A stretch of DNA of 64,000 nt from Rhodoplanes sp963712435 (GCA_963712435.1 CAVQIB010000021.1:241821-305820), one strand, 5' to 3'. Counted from the stretch's first letter, positions 30,121 through 38,574 are shown. Numbers and translations: made by a program. Notes: a model not told the origin generated them from the sequence alone.

Positions 30121-30570
30121 ATGAACGCAGAGCAGACGGACGCCGGCGCCGATACGCCGATGCATGCCCCGCACATCGATATTCCCGAAGGGGTCAGGGA
30201 CGCCGCCGTGTCGAGCCTCGATCAGATCAAGGACGTTTATGAGCGCCTCCGGGCGAAAACCGGGGCGATGACGGAGGTCGTGGAAAAGAGCTCCTCCAAG
30301 GCGGTCGAAGATTTCTCCGGCCTGCATGCCAGGATGATCGAGGCGTTTCGCGTGAATCTGACGGCGAGCTTCGACGTGGCGTCCGAACTGGCGGCGGCGA
30401 AGTCGCTGCCCGACGCGATCGGCGTGTGGACGCGCTACGCCCGCAGGCAGTTCGAGACGTTCAACGCGCAATGCAAGGATTTCTGGTCGTTCGGCCAGGA
30501 AATGATGTCCCACACCGCGAAGCTGGTCGCCGGTTTGTCGCGGGGCATCGATCGAGCCGCCTCCTCCTGA
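30121..30570 (+). CDS. Phasin family protein
   Basis: A 149-residue helical protein. The segment AAVSSLDQIKDVYERLRAKT onward through EDFSGLHARMIEAFRVNL and WTRYARRQFETFNAQCKDFW is typical of phasin_2 proteins, which coat polyhydroxyalkanoate granules and control their size. It lies 51 bp after fixK on the same strand and could be co-transcribed. Phasins often belong to microaerobic regulons in Bradyrhizobium. The assignment rests on family pattern and size; no phaC or phaR is nearby. Confidence 0.82.
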   Translation: MNAEQTDAGADTPMHAPHIDIPEGVRDAAVSSLDQIKDVYERLRAKTGAMTEVVEKSSSKAVEDFSGLHARMIEAFRVNLTASFDVASELAAAKSLPDAIGVWTRYARRQFETFNAQCKDFWSFGQEMMSHTAKLVAGLSRGIDRAASS

Positions 30571-30684
30571 GGCGCAAAGAGGGCCGCAGGGCGGAATAGA
30601 GCCTGCGGCAAGACGTGAAAACGGACAGGACCTCCGCCGAGAGGCCACTCGGCGCGACAGCCATTGCGGCGACGGAGATCAATT

Positions 30685-31152
30685 ATGGGAAACTTGGCGA
30701 GCGTTCATGCGGAAGCAGTGACCCTGAAGGGCCCGGTCGGCGGTCTCGGCTGGGAACACTTCGCGCATGGGGCCGATATCGGCGTGCGCGGCTACGGCCC
30801 GAGCCTCGAAGAGGCGTTCGAGCAGGCGGCGCTCGCGCTCGCGGCCGTCGTGACCGAAGTGCCGGTCGTGCCGAAAATCGCGGTCACGGTCGTTTGCGAG
30901 GCGCCGGACAACGATCTGCTGCTGGTCGAATGGCTCGATGCGATCATCTACGAGATGGCGGCGCGCCGCATGCTGTTCGGGCGGTTCTCGGTGAGCATCA
31001 TGGGGCGGCGTCTGTACGGAACGGCATGGGGCGAGAGCATCCAGCCGCGGCACGCTCCGGCCTGCGAGCCGAAGGCCGCGACCATGACCGAGCTTCGGGT
31101 GGCGCGCGACGCGAGCGGCCATTGGTCGGCCGGATGCATCGTCGACGTCTGA
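30685..31152 (+). CDS. Archease
   Basis: A 155-residue archease, the cofactor that speeds guanylylation of the RNA ligase RtcB. The signature WEHFAHGADIGVRGYG holds the conserved His and Asp; LLVEWLDAIIYEMAARRMLF and a C-terminal acidic pair (CIVDV) complete the metal site. The start MGNLASVHAE at 30685 follows GGAGATC; an upstream in-frame start at 30664 gives an Arg-rich tail. It is followed 14 bp later by rtcB, the usual pairing, but here rtcB is internally deleted, leaving archease without an obvious local partner. Confidence 0.92.
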   Translation: MGNLASVHAEAVTLKGPVGGLGWEHFAHGADIGVRGYGPSLEEAFEQAALALAAVVTEVPVVPKIAVTVVCEAPDNDLLLVEWLDAIIYEMAARRMLFGRFSVSIMGRRLYGTAWGESIQPRHAPACEPKAATMTELRVARDASGHWSAGCIVDV

Positions 31153-31166
31153 CCGCCTGACGGGTC

Positions 31167-31664
31167 ATGGATCCGGCTCGGTTCACCCGGCTTGATGCGA
31201 CCGCATGGCGGATCGAGCCGGTCGCCGGCATGCGCGTGCCGGCCGTCATTCTTTGCGGATGAGGAGCTCATCCGCGCGATGGACGACAAGGTCTACGAGC
31301 AGGCGGCCAATGTCGCGCGCCTGCCCGGCATCGTGAAAGCGTCCTATGCGATGCCGGACGCGCATTGGGGCTACGGCTTCCCCATCGGCGGCGTGGCGGC
31401 ATTCGACCCCGGCGAGGGCGGGGTCGTTTCGGCGGGCGGCGTCGGCTTCGACATTTCCTGCGGCGTGCGCACGATGCTCACCGGGCTCACCGCGCGCGAC
31501 CTCCGGCCCGTGCAGAAAGACCTCGCCGACCAGCTTTATCGCGACATCCCTGCGGGGGTCGGCGCCTACAAGGACGTGGGCGCGATGGTGGAAGCGCGGC
31601 CGAGCACGCGGGCCTCGCCCGGCGGGTCGCCTTGGTCAGGCCGGTCATCTGCATCAAGGGCTGA
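31167..31664 (+). pseudogene. rtcB: RtcB RNA ligase remnant with large internal deletion
   Basis: The N-terminal part is recognisable: MDPARFTRLDATAWRIEPV, then, after one extra T near 31242, ADEELIRAMDDKVYEQAANV, PDAHWGYGFPIGGVAAFD and the metal-ligand loop GGVGFDISCGVRTM. At about residue 130 it jumps to what matches the extreme C-terminus of RtcB: AYKDVGAMVEA, AGLARRV and the terminal PVICIKG, again through a frame change (near 31598). Full RtcB is about 400-480 residues; this is about 160. The guanylylated His and the other metal-binding His motifs are missing, so it cannot ligate RNA. The deletion keeps both gene ends. Confidence 0.82.
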
Positions 31665-31733
31665 ACGCGGCGGACGCGCGAGGCGATTGACGCGCGTGTT
31701 GGCCGGAGGACCCGGTCCGGGCGCGGCGGTTTT

Positions 31734-31747
31734 TTGATCGGCCTCAA
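31734..31747. promoter_or_regulatory. FNR/FixK-type box upstream of hsp20
   Basis: TTGATCGGCCTCAA is a perfect TTGA-N6-TCAA inverted repeat. Its centre is about 80 bp before the hsp20 ATG, suitable for a class II activator site with a transcript start near 31782. FixK is encoded 1.7 kb upstream. The site is seen directly; binding is inferred. Confidence 0.72.
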
Positions 31748-31820
31748 TGGCCGGCGGTCACGCCGGCTTATCGTTTGGACGGTACGTATTGCAGCCGGGG
31801 GAGGAATAAGGAGCAGCGCC

Positions 31821-32363
31821 ATGGCTGAAGGCAAAGGCAACATCGCACTTAAGAAGGAAGAACAGGCCCCGGAGCGGAAAGCGCCGCGCGAATGGGAGCC
31901 GTTCGAGTCGCTGCGCCGGCAGGTCGATCGCATGTTCGAGGATTTCGGCCGTGGACTCGGTCTGTGGCGTCCGACCAGCCGATCGATGCTCGACGTTCGG
32001 CCGGCTTGGCCGTTCGAGGAAGGCTGGGGGAAGGCGCCCGCGGTCGATGTCTGTGAACGCGAGAAGGAATACGAGATCACCGCCGAACTGCCCGGGATCG
32101 ACGCCAGCAATATCGACGTGAAGCTTGCAAACGGCGTGCTGACGATCAAGGGCGAGAAAAAAGAAGAAAAGGAGGAGAAGGAAAAGGACTACTATCTTTC
32201 GGAGCGGCGGTTCGGCTCGTTCCAGCGCTCGTTCGAGCTCCCCGAAGGGATCGACGAGGACAAGATCCAGGCGAGTTTCGACAATGGCGTGCTGACGATC
32301 ACGCTGCCGAAGGGGGCCGAGGCGCAGAAGCCGGAAAAGAAGATTACCATCGGCACGAAATAA
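31821..32363 (+). CDS. Small heat shock protein Hsp20
   Basis: A 180-residue alpha-crystallin chaperone. An N-terminal arm (1-70) with PFESLRRQVDRMFEDFGRG precedes the crystallin domain (about 73-165): PAVDVCEREKEYEITAELPG, then ANGVLTIKGEKK, FGSFQRSFELPEGIDEDKI and the closing ASFDNGVLTITLPK. A C-terminal Ile-x-Ile-type KKITIG follows. It holds unfolded proteins without ATP. A good ribosome-binding site (AAGGAGCAGC) fixes the start. A FixK-type box lies upstream, suggesting low-oxygen induction. A Lys/Glu run in the middle is typical of this acid-tolerant Hsp20 subgroup. Confidence 0.93.
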   Translation: MAEGKGNIALKKEEQAPERKAPREWEPFESLRRQVDRMFEDFGRGLGLWRPTSRSMLDVRPAWPFEEGWGKAPAVDVCEREKEYEITAELPGIDASNIDVKLANGVLTIKGEKKEEKEEKEKDYYLSERRFGSFQRSFELPEGIDEDKIQASFDNGVLTITLPKGAEAQKPEKKITIGTK

Positions 32364-32376
32364 GCGACGGTCCGGG

Positions 32377-32415
32377 CGCCCCGCTCGTCCCGTCGCGGCG
32401 GAGGCGAGCGGGGCG
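32377..32415 (+). terminator. Hairpin downstream of hsp20
   Basis: CGCCCCGCTCG (32377-32387) pairs perfectly with CGAGCGGGGCG (32405-32415) around a 17-base loop. It lies 14 bp after the hsp20 stop. A weak T-containing tail (TCCGTTCG) follows. It could end or protect the hsp20 transcript before the next gene. Confidence 0.6.
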
Positions 32416-32430
32416 TCCGTTCGCGCGCGA

Positions 32431-33528
32431 ATGATTTTGGATGACCCGGCTGAAGCGCTCGCCGACGGCGCGGGCATGTCCGCTTGCGCGGCGCCCACGG
32501 CGAGCGTGGCGGACAAGGTCGCGTTCCTCAGCCGTCCCGACGCCTATCCGCACCGTGTGGACGAGGTGGTCGTGCGCGAGACGCATATGTCCTGGGTGTT
32601 TCTCGCCGGGCCGCGCGTCTACAAGCTGAAAAAGCCGGTGCGGTTTCCCTATCTCGACTTCTCGACGCTGGCGCGGCGCGAGGCCGCCTGCCGCGCCGAG
32701 CTCAGGCTCAACCGCCGGCTCGCGGGCGACGTCTATGTCGACGTGCTTCCGTTGACCGCGATGCGGCGGGGCCTTGCGCTTGCCGGCAGCGGCAAGGCGG
32801 TCGACTGGCTCGTCGTGATGCGCCGGCTGGACGAGCGCTCTATGCTCGACTGCCTGATCGGTGCGAGAGAGGTCGACGAACGCGCGCTCGACCGGCTGGT
32901 GACGCTGCTGGCGGGTTTCTACCGGCGCGCCGCGCGCGTGCGCATCACGGGAGAGGCGCATCTCGCCGACTGGCGCAAGAGCCTCGCCGACAATCGCCGC
33001 GCACTCTCCGATCCGCGCGCGCGACTTCCGGCCGGCCTCGTCCGCCTTGTCGACGGCGTGCAGGAACGGTTTCTCGCCCGCTGCGGGCCGCTTCTCGCCG
33101 CGCGCGCCGCCGGGCGGCCATATCGTCGACGCGCATGGCGATCTGCGGCCGGAGCATATCTGGCTCGGCAAGGACGCCGCGCATCATCGACTGCCTCGAG
33201 TTCAACGACCGGCTGCGGGCCAACGACCCGTTCGACGAGATCGCCTTTCTCGCGCTGGAATGCGAGCGGCTGGGCGGCGCGTGGGTCGGCGCGTTATCTG
33301 CGCCGCCGGTTGACCCGCGCACTGCCGAATCCGCCGCCGGCCGAGCTGTTCGCCTTCTATCGCTGCCAGCGTGCGACATTGCGGGCGCGGCTCGCGGTCG
33401 CGCATCTGTTCGAGAAGGACGTGCGCACGCCGGACAAGTGGCCGGCGCAGGCGCGCGCCTATCTGCGTCTTGTCTTGGCCGACGCGCGCCGGCTCGACGC
33501 GCTGCTCAGAGGACGAGCAGGTCGGTGA
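32431..33528 (+). pseudogene. Aminoglycoside-phosphotransferase-like kinase (three +1 frameshifts)
   Basis: COG2187-type kinase-fold protein of unknown substrate. First frame: MSWVFLAGPRVYKLKKPVRF with the nucleotide-binding Lys, DWLVVMRRLDERSMLD and DWRKSLADNRRAL. The catalytic segment HIVDAHGDLRPEHIWLGK (Brenner HxD motif) is in the second frame, IIDCLEFNDRLRANDPFDEI with the metal-binding Asp in the third, and RYLRRRLTRALPNPPPAELF to the end back in the first. Three single extra bases near 33118, 33180 and 33295 explain it; about 364 residues when joined. It is part of the stress block after hsp20. In Proteobacteria this family often occurs with usp, hsp20 and PRPP genes. Confidence 0.78.
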
Positions 33529-34502
33529 GGCCGCGGCCCTCGTGCAATCGGCGGATGATCTCGGCCAGGAGCGGCGCGACCGGCAGCACCTCGATCTTGT
33601 CGCGCGCGGCCGCGGAGTTCAGCCGGAAGGCGGGGACGGCGTCGGTGACCACGAGCCGGTCGAGCGCGGGATCGGCGATCGCCTTCTCGGCGCCCGGCAT
33701 GAACAGGCCGTGCGTCACCAGCGCGAGCACGCGGCGGGCGCCGGCCTGGCGCGCCGAGCGCGCGGCGCGCACGCAGCGTCGTGCCGGTGCTGATCAGGTC
33801 GTCGATGACGAGCGCGGTGGCGCCCGCGACGTCGCCGACGAACAGGTCGCCCGATACGACGCCGGCGCTGCGGTGCTTTTCGGCGAAGCCCTTCCCGATC
33901 GGTTCGTCCGCGCGCCTTTTCCAGCGCCTCGCGGAACAGCTCCGCGCGCTTCGCCCCGCCCGTGTCGGGGGAGACGACCGCGAGCGGCCCGTTCGCGAGC
34001 CTCTTCGCATAGTCGACGAACAGCGGCGGCCGCGGTCGCGTGACCGTGCGGCAGCGGAAGGCGTTCTCGAACGCCGCCGGATTGTGCACGTCGAGCGTCA
34101 CGATCCCGTCGGTTCCGACGCCTTCGAACAGTGTCGGCGAGATAACGGGTCGTCACCGGATCGCGCGGCTTGGTGCGGCGGTCCTTGCGCGCGTAGCAGA
34201 GATAGGGCGTCACCGCGGTCACCCGCGCGGCGCCCGCGTCCTTCAGCGCGCCGATGAAGAACAGGAGCCGGACGAGCTTGTCGGCTGGCGCTCTGCGACG
34301 GACCGCTGTGCAGGCTCTGGATCACATAGGCGTCGGCGCCCGCCACCGATTCGAGCGGGCGCGCTTTGTGCTCGCCGTCCTCGAACTCGCGTTCCTCGTG
34401 CGGGGCGAGCGAGACCCACAGTTCGCGCGCGACCGTCTGGCCGAGATCGGCCGTTGCGTTCAGGGCGAAAAGCGCGAGGGAGGTCACGACGACATCATCC
34501 AC
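33506..34502 (-). pseudogene. prs: Ribose-phosphate pyrophosphokinase (several frameshifts)
   Basis: PRPP synthetase homologue making phosphoribosyl pyrophosphate from ribose-5-phosphate and ATP. Segments: VVTSLALFALNATADLGQTV and APHEEREFEDGEHKARPL; ALKDAGAARVTAVTPYLCYA then RKDRRTKPRDPVTTRYLAD; FVDYAKRLANGPLAVVSPDT with GGAKRAELF; GDVAGATALVIDDLISTGTT (the PRPP-binding loop); and ALVTHGLFMPGAEKAI to the end LLAEIIRRLHEGRGLTDLLV. At least four single-base insertions separate them. The start is a GTG near 34502. It is more divergent than the housekeeping Prs, consistent with a stress-associated paralogue that could feed the neighbouring NAD and nucleotide salvage genes. Confidence 0.83.
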
Positions 34503-34585
34503 ACGCCCCGGCGCGCCCGCGCTGGGCGGATCGATCGGGGCTCAGGAATAACGCCAGATGCTTGCGCAAGTGCTTGCCCGAAACG

Positions 34586-34599
34586 TTGATCTGGCTCAA
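34586..34599. promoter_or_regulatory. FNR/FixK-type box between prs and the nicotinamidase gene
   Basis: TTGATCTGGCTCAA is a perfect TTGA-N6-TCAA repeat in the 153-bp divergent spacer. Its centre is about 64 bp before the nicotinamidase ATG and about 90 bp before the prs start, so one site could serve both directions. It is the second such box in the window, identical in its half-sites to the one before hsp20. Confidence 0.72.
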
Positions 34600-34655
34600 G
34601 GCTCCCGCCAACGGCCGGACATCGAATAGAGCGGTCCGAGACGGAGCGAGCGACC

Positions 34656-35285
34656 ATGAGCAGACCGATTGTCATCAGCGACGACGACGTTCTCGTCGTC
34701 GTCGACGTCCAGAACGACTTCTGCCCGGGCGGCGCGCTGCCGGTCGCGCGGGGCCACGAGGTGGTGCCGGCGGTGAACCGCCACGCGGCGCTGTTCCGCC
34801 ATGTCGTGCTGACCCAGGATTGGCATCCCGCCGGCCACCTCTCCTTCGCCTCCGCCCATGCCGGACGCGCGCCCTATCAGGCGATCACCGTCGACTACGG
34901 GCCGCAGATTCTGTGGCCCGACCACTGCGTGCAGGCCACCGCCGGCGCGGCGTTTCATCCCGACCTCGCAGTCCCGCATGCCGAGCTGATCCTGCGCAAG
35001 GGGTTCCGGCGGGACATCGATTCCTACTCCGCCTTCTATGAGAACGACCACAAGACGCCGACCGGCCTGGCCGGCTATCTGCGCGAACGCGGCTTCTCGC
35101 GCGTTTTCATCGCGGGCCTCGCCTTCGATTTCTGCGTGCGCTATTCGGCCGAAGACGCGCGCCGGGCAGGCTTCGACGTGGTGGTGATCGAGGAGGGCTG
35201 CCGCGGCATCGATGTCGACAATTCGGTGGCCGCGACCCGGACAGCGCTCAAGGAACTGGACGTGCTGCTGGTGGACGCGGTGTGA
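34656..35285 (+). CDS. pncA: Nicotinamidase
   Basis: A 209-residue isochorismatase-fold amidohydrolase converting nicotinamide to nicotinate for NAD salvage. The catalytic triad is visible: Asp in VVVDVQNDFCPGG, Lys in LILRKGFRRDIDSYSAF and Cys in GLAFDFCVRYSAEDA. The zinc-site Asp and His residues are in TQDWHPAGHLSFAS. It starts with MSRPIVISDDD after GAGCGACC. It lies 46 bp before the phosphoribosyltransferase gene and downstream of a FixK-type box. Joint presence with prs suggests supply of PRPP and nicotinate for NAD resynthesis at low oxygen. Confidence 0.94.
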   Translation: MSRPIVISDDDVLVVVDVQNDFCPGGALPVARGHEVVPAVNRHAALFRHVVLTQDWHPAGHLSFASAHAGRAPYQAITVDYGPQILWPDHCVQATAGAAFHPDLAVPHAELILRKGFRRDIDSYSAFYENDHKTPTGLAGYLRERGFSRVFIAGLAFDFCVRYSAEDARRAGFDVVVIEEGCRGIDVDNSVAATRTALKELDVLLVDAV

Positions 35286-35330
35286 TCGCTGCGCGGGTCG
35301 GTTCGAAGTCACATCGCTGGGGGATCGCCA

Positions 35331-35987
35331 ATGCCGTTCAGAGACCGCGCGGATGCCGGACGCAAGCTCGCCGCTGCGCTCGCCGCCTATAAGGACGAGC
35401 GGCCCGTCGTGCTGGCGCTGCCGCGCGGCGGCGTGCCGGTGGCGGCCGAGGTCGCCTCCGCGCTCGACGCGCCGCTCGACCTCGTGCTCGTGCGCAAGCT
35501 CGGCGTTCCCATCCAGCCGGAACTCGCGATGGGCGCCGTGGTCGACGGCGCTGCGCCGATCGTCGTGCGCAACGAAGACGTGATTCGCCTCACCGGCGTG
35601 AGCGAGGAGGACCTGCAGGCCGTCTGCGCCGAGGAGCTTGCCGAGATCGAGCGACGGCGCGACCGCTATCTCGGCGCGCGCGCGCGCGTCGACATTGCCG
35701 GGCGCGTCGCCATCGTCGTCGACGACGGGATCGCGACGGGGGCGACCACGCGCGCGGCCTTGCGCGCGCTGCGGTTGCGCGGCCCGAAGAAGCTTGTCCT
35801 CGCGGCGCCGGTCGCCCCCACCGAGACGCTCGCCGCCATGCGCGAAGAGGCGGACGACGTCGTGTGTCTCGAGGATTACGCCGACTTCGGCGCGATCGGC
35901 TTCTTCTACGCCGATTTCCGCCAGGTCAGCGACGCCGAGGTGATCGCCGCGCTCAAGCGGTTTCCGCCGCCGTCGCCGGCTCGGTGA
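35331..35987 (+). CDS. Phosphoribosyltransferase (COG1926 type)
   Basis: A 218-residue PRT-fold protein. The 13-residue PRPP-binding loop is VAIVVDDGIATGATTRAAL (about 125-143); other family marks are VVLALPRGGVPVAAEVA and LVLVRKLGVPIQPELAMGAV. Members are often found with hsp20, usp and prs genes in dormancy or hypoxia regulons; the acceptor base is unknown. It lies 46 bp after pncA and is probably co-transcribed with it. It could be a salvage enzyme or a regulator; the sequence does not decide. Confidence 0.85.
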   Translation: MPFRDRADAGRKLAAALAAYKDERPVVLALPRGGVPVAAEVASALDAPLDLVLVRKLGVPIQPELAMGAVVDGAAPIVVRNEDVIRLTGVSEEDLQAVCAEELAEIERRRDRYLGARARVDIAGRVAIVVDDGIATGATTRAALRALRLRGPKKLVLAAPVAPTETLAAMREEADDVVCLEDYADFGAIGFFYADFRQVSDAEVIAALKRFPPPSPAR

Positions 35988-36252
35988 GCCATCGATGCGC
36001 GGGAATCACGTTCGGCTGCGAAAACGCCGATCTGTCATGCGAGCGGCCGGCCCGTCTGTGGCGTAAATGTACACGCCTGTGGCAAAAATGTGACCTCTTC
36101 TAATCGGGCTAGTGGTAGTATTACTATAACCCTTGGCCACGAACTAATACCGCAGGGCCCGGGCGGCCATCGTCCGCCTGGTCACCTTTGCTGAGCGTAG
36201 CGCGACCCAACAATTGGTGTGCGTTATGCCGAGTAGAGGAGGCGACGCCCCT

Positions 36253-36672
36253 ATGCCCCGAATTCTCGTCGTTGGCGAGCATAGCCTGTATCGCATGGGC
36301 TTTTGCGCCTTGATCAAAGAGAATTTCACCAATGTCGAGGTGCTCGAGACGGGCAGCATGACCGAAGCCGTCGTTCATATTCGATCCGACCGAGGCGTCC
36401 AGCTCGTTCTGATCGACCTCGAACTCTGCCGGTCGCCGTCGTTCAACTTGCTCAAATCTGCCTGCAACAACGCGCCCGACACGCGGCTTGTCACGCTGTC
36501 CGCGACGAACAATCGCGTCGATATCCTGCGCAGTCTGGCGGCGGGATTCAGCGGGTTCATCTCCAAGCTTCAGCCCGATCACGAAATACTGGCGTCGATC
36601 AGCTATGTTCTTTCCGGTCGGATTTGTGTTCCGGAGTGTCTCGTCACGATCGCCAACGTCAATTCCGGATGA
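36253..36672 (+). CDS. NarL/FixJ-like receiver lacking its DNA-binding domain
   Basis: A 139-residue receiver: MPRILVVGEHSLYRMGFCAL, Asp in VQLVLIDLELCRSPSF, GFISKLQPD. It ends ILASISYVLSGRICVPECL, which is where a LuxR-type HTH normally begins. The acidic pair at the N-terminus is replaced (VGEH), so phosphorylation is doubtful. A TGA stops it and overlaps ATG 36669, in which frame an HTH half begins. It looks like a response regulator whose C-terminal domain has been separated by frame changes and partial duplication. Confidence 0.7.
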   Translation: MPRILVVGEHSLYRMGFCALIKENFTNVEVLETGSMTEAVVHIRSDRGVQLVLIDLELCRSPSFNLLKSACNNAPDTRLVTLSATNNRVDILRSLAAGFSGFISKLQPDHEILASISYVLSGRICVPECLVTIANVNSG

Positions 36673-37030
36673 TCACGCATCGCCAGCGCGAAGTTCTGAC
36701 GCTTCTGACGCGGAGCACCTCGACCAAGCACATCGCGTTGAACGATTTCGATGACGTCGCCGCTCAGCGACGCTCGCCCCGGTCCGGACGCAAGAAACGG
36801 AAGTCCATCAAATCACCCGCCGCCAGCGCGACGTCCTGGCGCTGCTTGCGCGCGGCATGTCGAACAAGGAGATCGCGCGGACGCTCGGCATTTCTGAAGC
36901 GACGACCAAAATCCATGCGGCCGCACTGTTGCGGATACTCGGCGTGCGAAACCGGACGGAGGCGGCGCTGCGCGCAAGCCTCCTCATGAACGGGTCTTCC
37001 TCCGTCCCCTCCGGCGGCGCGACGAATTAG
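36669..37030 (+). pseudogene. Degraded LuxR-type HTH, duplicated fragments
   Basis: Two versions of a LuxR-type DNA-binding segment lie in tandem in different frames. The first, from ATG 36669, reads ITHRQREVLTLLTRSTSTKH then loses similarity. The second, starting about 36797 in another frame, reads EVHQITRRQRDVLALLARGM, SNKEIARTLGISEATTKIH, then AALLRILGVRNRTEAALRA and a stop at 37030; it has no good start codon. The second is a full HTH and probably the original output domain of the receiver upstream. The first looks like a partial copy. It is a fossil or, less likely, a frameshifted working gene. Confidence 0.6.
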
Positions 37031-37090
37031 CGCAGGGAGAGGTGGCGCGGGCGCATCGGGGCGCTGCGCGACGCGGGCGCGCGATGGCGG

Positions 37091-37360
37091 TCACGACGAA
37101 GCCTGACCGAGGATTTCTCTCATCTCCCCGAGATTGGTCAGGATTTTATAAGACAGGTCCGTGATCGCGTTCATCTCTTCGTGGGAAAGCTCGCCCGGAG
37201 GAGAAGAGGCAAGCGCAAGCGATAGGGCGAAGCTCAGCGCGTATGACGCATCGACCAGCGTGCCCAGCCGGGTCAGAATGATGCGATTGGCTTCGGCCTC
37301 CCTGCCACCGTCTCCGGTCTCGTCCATGCAGACCTCGAAATTCGCCAACGCGACACACAT
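37091..37360 (-). CDS. Hypothetical small helical protein
   Basis: An 89-residue ORF, MCVALANFEVCMDETGDGG then REAEANRIILTRLGTLVDAS, ending ITDLSYKILTNLGEMREILG. It has an amphipathic helical character and a normal amino-acid mix. No family is recognised. The start is uncertain, and an overlapping frame to 37385 also exists. It lies among decayed regulator fragments, so it may be a true small gene or chance. Confidence 0.4.
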   Translation of the reverse strand: MCVALANFEVCMDETGDGGREAEANRIILTRLGTLVDASYALSFALSLALASSPPGELSHEEMNAITDLSYKILTNLGEMREILGQASS

Positions 37361-37400
37361 CGGCGGCGCTGTCGAATGAGCGCACCGTCAGCTTTGCGGG

Positions 37401-37450
37401 ACATGAGTTTCGTCAAGTCGGGACCGACTGACATGAGGTTCGTCAAGTCG
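37401..37450 (+). repeat. Two-copy 20-bp direct repeat
   Basis: ACATGAGTTTCGTCAAGTCG at 37401-37420 recurs with one change (T to G) at 37431-37450, a 30-bp period. It lies about 100 bp upstream of the small HTH ORF at 37547 and could be a pair of regulator sites or the edge of an ancient repeat. Confidence 0.65.
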
Positions 37451-37546
37451 CGATCCGCCGGGCGGACTAGTCAGATTCTGACGGCCCGCTCAATCGATCC
37501 TTAACCCTGGAGACGTAACGTCCGGCAGCCCTGCGAGGTGCTGCCC

Positions 37547-37738
37547 ATGATCAAGACCGAAGCGGACCTGACACGACTCACCTCGCGCCAGCGCGACGTG
37601 TTGACCCGGTTGGTCGACGGACTGTCGAACGAGGAGATCGCGCGACTGCTGCAGACCGTCGCGGCGACGACGAAGCTGGACACGGCAGCGCTACTGCGGG
37701 CGTGCGACGCCGCGCGGCGGCTGTTCTCCCGACGGTAA
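37547..37738 (+). CDS. 63-residue stand-alone LuxR-type HTH peptide
   Basis: The ORF reads MIKTEADLTRLTSRQRDVLT, RLVDGLSNEEIARLL and a tail rich in Ala/Thr. LTSRQRDVLTRLVDGLSNEE matches the first two helices of a LuxR/FixJ HTH, but the recognition helix is altered (QTVAATTKLDTAALLRACDA). It is the third such fragment within 1.1 kb. It starts at ATG 37547 or GTG 37538. It may be a decayed paralogue, or a small protein able to interfere with other LuxR-type regulators. Confidence 0.5.
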   Translation: MIKTEADLTRLTSRQRDVLTRLVDGLSNEEIARLLQTVAATTKLDTAALLRACDAARRLFSRR

Positions 37739-38088
37739 CGCAACTGAGGGCTTTCTTGCGCCTCATCTGCACGCCCTCTTACGGGCGCTTGCGACCCCAT
37801 ACCACTCAAGCCAAGCCTTTTAACGAGCGCGTCCGCACGCGCCGCGATCACGACAAGCCAAAATCGATTGCCGGTCTGATCGACCGAACGCCGAATACAT
37901 GATCGGCGTTATGCCGCATTCCCACGGATTCTGCCCGGCTCGGCGCGCGACGGCAGAGGCGATTAACGCAATCCGCAGCGTGTGGCGGAACCGTTGTCCT
38001 GCATTTCCATTACTTTACCGTAACGGGGGCCTACATTAGGATCGACCGATCCTATTGGGGGCGGAGGGACAAAGGAAAGGTTCCTGAA
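37739..38088. other. Intergenic, no gene seen
   Basis: A 350-bp stretch of lower GC than its surroundings. Small frames on both strands look random. An AAAGGAAAGG ribosome-binding site at 38071-38080 belongs to the next gene. No repeat or RNA is recognised. Confidence 0.4.
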
Positions 38089-38574
38089 ATGCCATATTGG
38101 ATACTTGCTTTCGTTGTCGGCCTCATGGTCGTCATCGGATACGCCGCCGGGCCCCTCGGGGCTATAATGGCGTTGATCGCTTTCGCGATCGCCCTTTTCA
38201 TGCTCTGGGCCTATAAGCTCGGTTTTCCGGAAGCATGGACGAGATTCGGCCTCGACCGATACACGGCGCCGCTCATGGATCGCCGAAACTGGGACCGGTT
38301 TGTCGAAATCTTCGGCGATAACGAGAAGCTCGGAAAGGCCTGCACGATCTCTGTGGTGCTGATCGCGGTCTGGCTGATTCTGCCCAGATACCAAGCGTCT
38401 ATCGTCCTCGTCGCCATCGCCGCCTGGTATATCTTCGAGATTTATCGGGCTCACAGGCCGCTCCCCAGGTCGTCCGCGCCGGCGACTTTGGACCTGCCGG
38501 CCACGCGGGAGCCGAAGGACGAGAACGTGTTCAAGACCGCTGACACTCTCAAGAGTAACGCCCGCGTAAATTAG
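38089..38574 (+). CDS. Membrane protein of unknown function
   Basis: A 161-residue protein. An N-terminal pair of hydrophobic helices (WILAFVVGLMVVIGYAAGP and GAIMALIAFAIALFMLWAYK) is followed by a polar region (LGFPEAWTRFGLDRYTAPLM; RRNWDRFVEIFGDNEKLGK), two more helices (ISVVLIAVWLILP, ASIVLVAIAAWYIFEIYRA) and a polar C-terminus. The start at 38089 has a strong ribosome-binding site. No family is recognised; it stands alone in a region with repeats and regulator remnants. Codon choice is less GC-biased than in neighbours, hinting at acquisition. Confidence 0.65.
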   Translation: MPYWILAFVVGLMVVIGYAAGPLGAIMALIAFAIALFMLWAYKLGFPEAWTRFGLDRYTAPLMDRRNWDRFVEIFGDNEKLGKACTISVVLIAVWLILPRYQASIVLVAIAAWYIFEIYRAHRPLPRSSAPATLDLPATREPKDENVFKTADTLKSNARVN

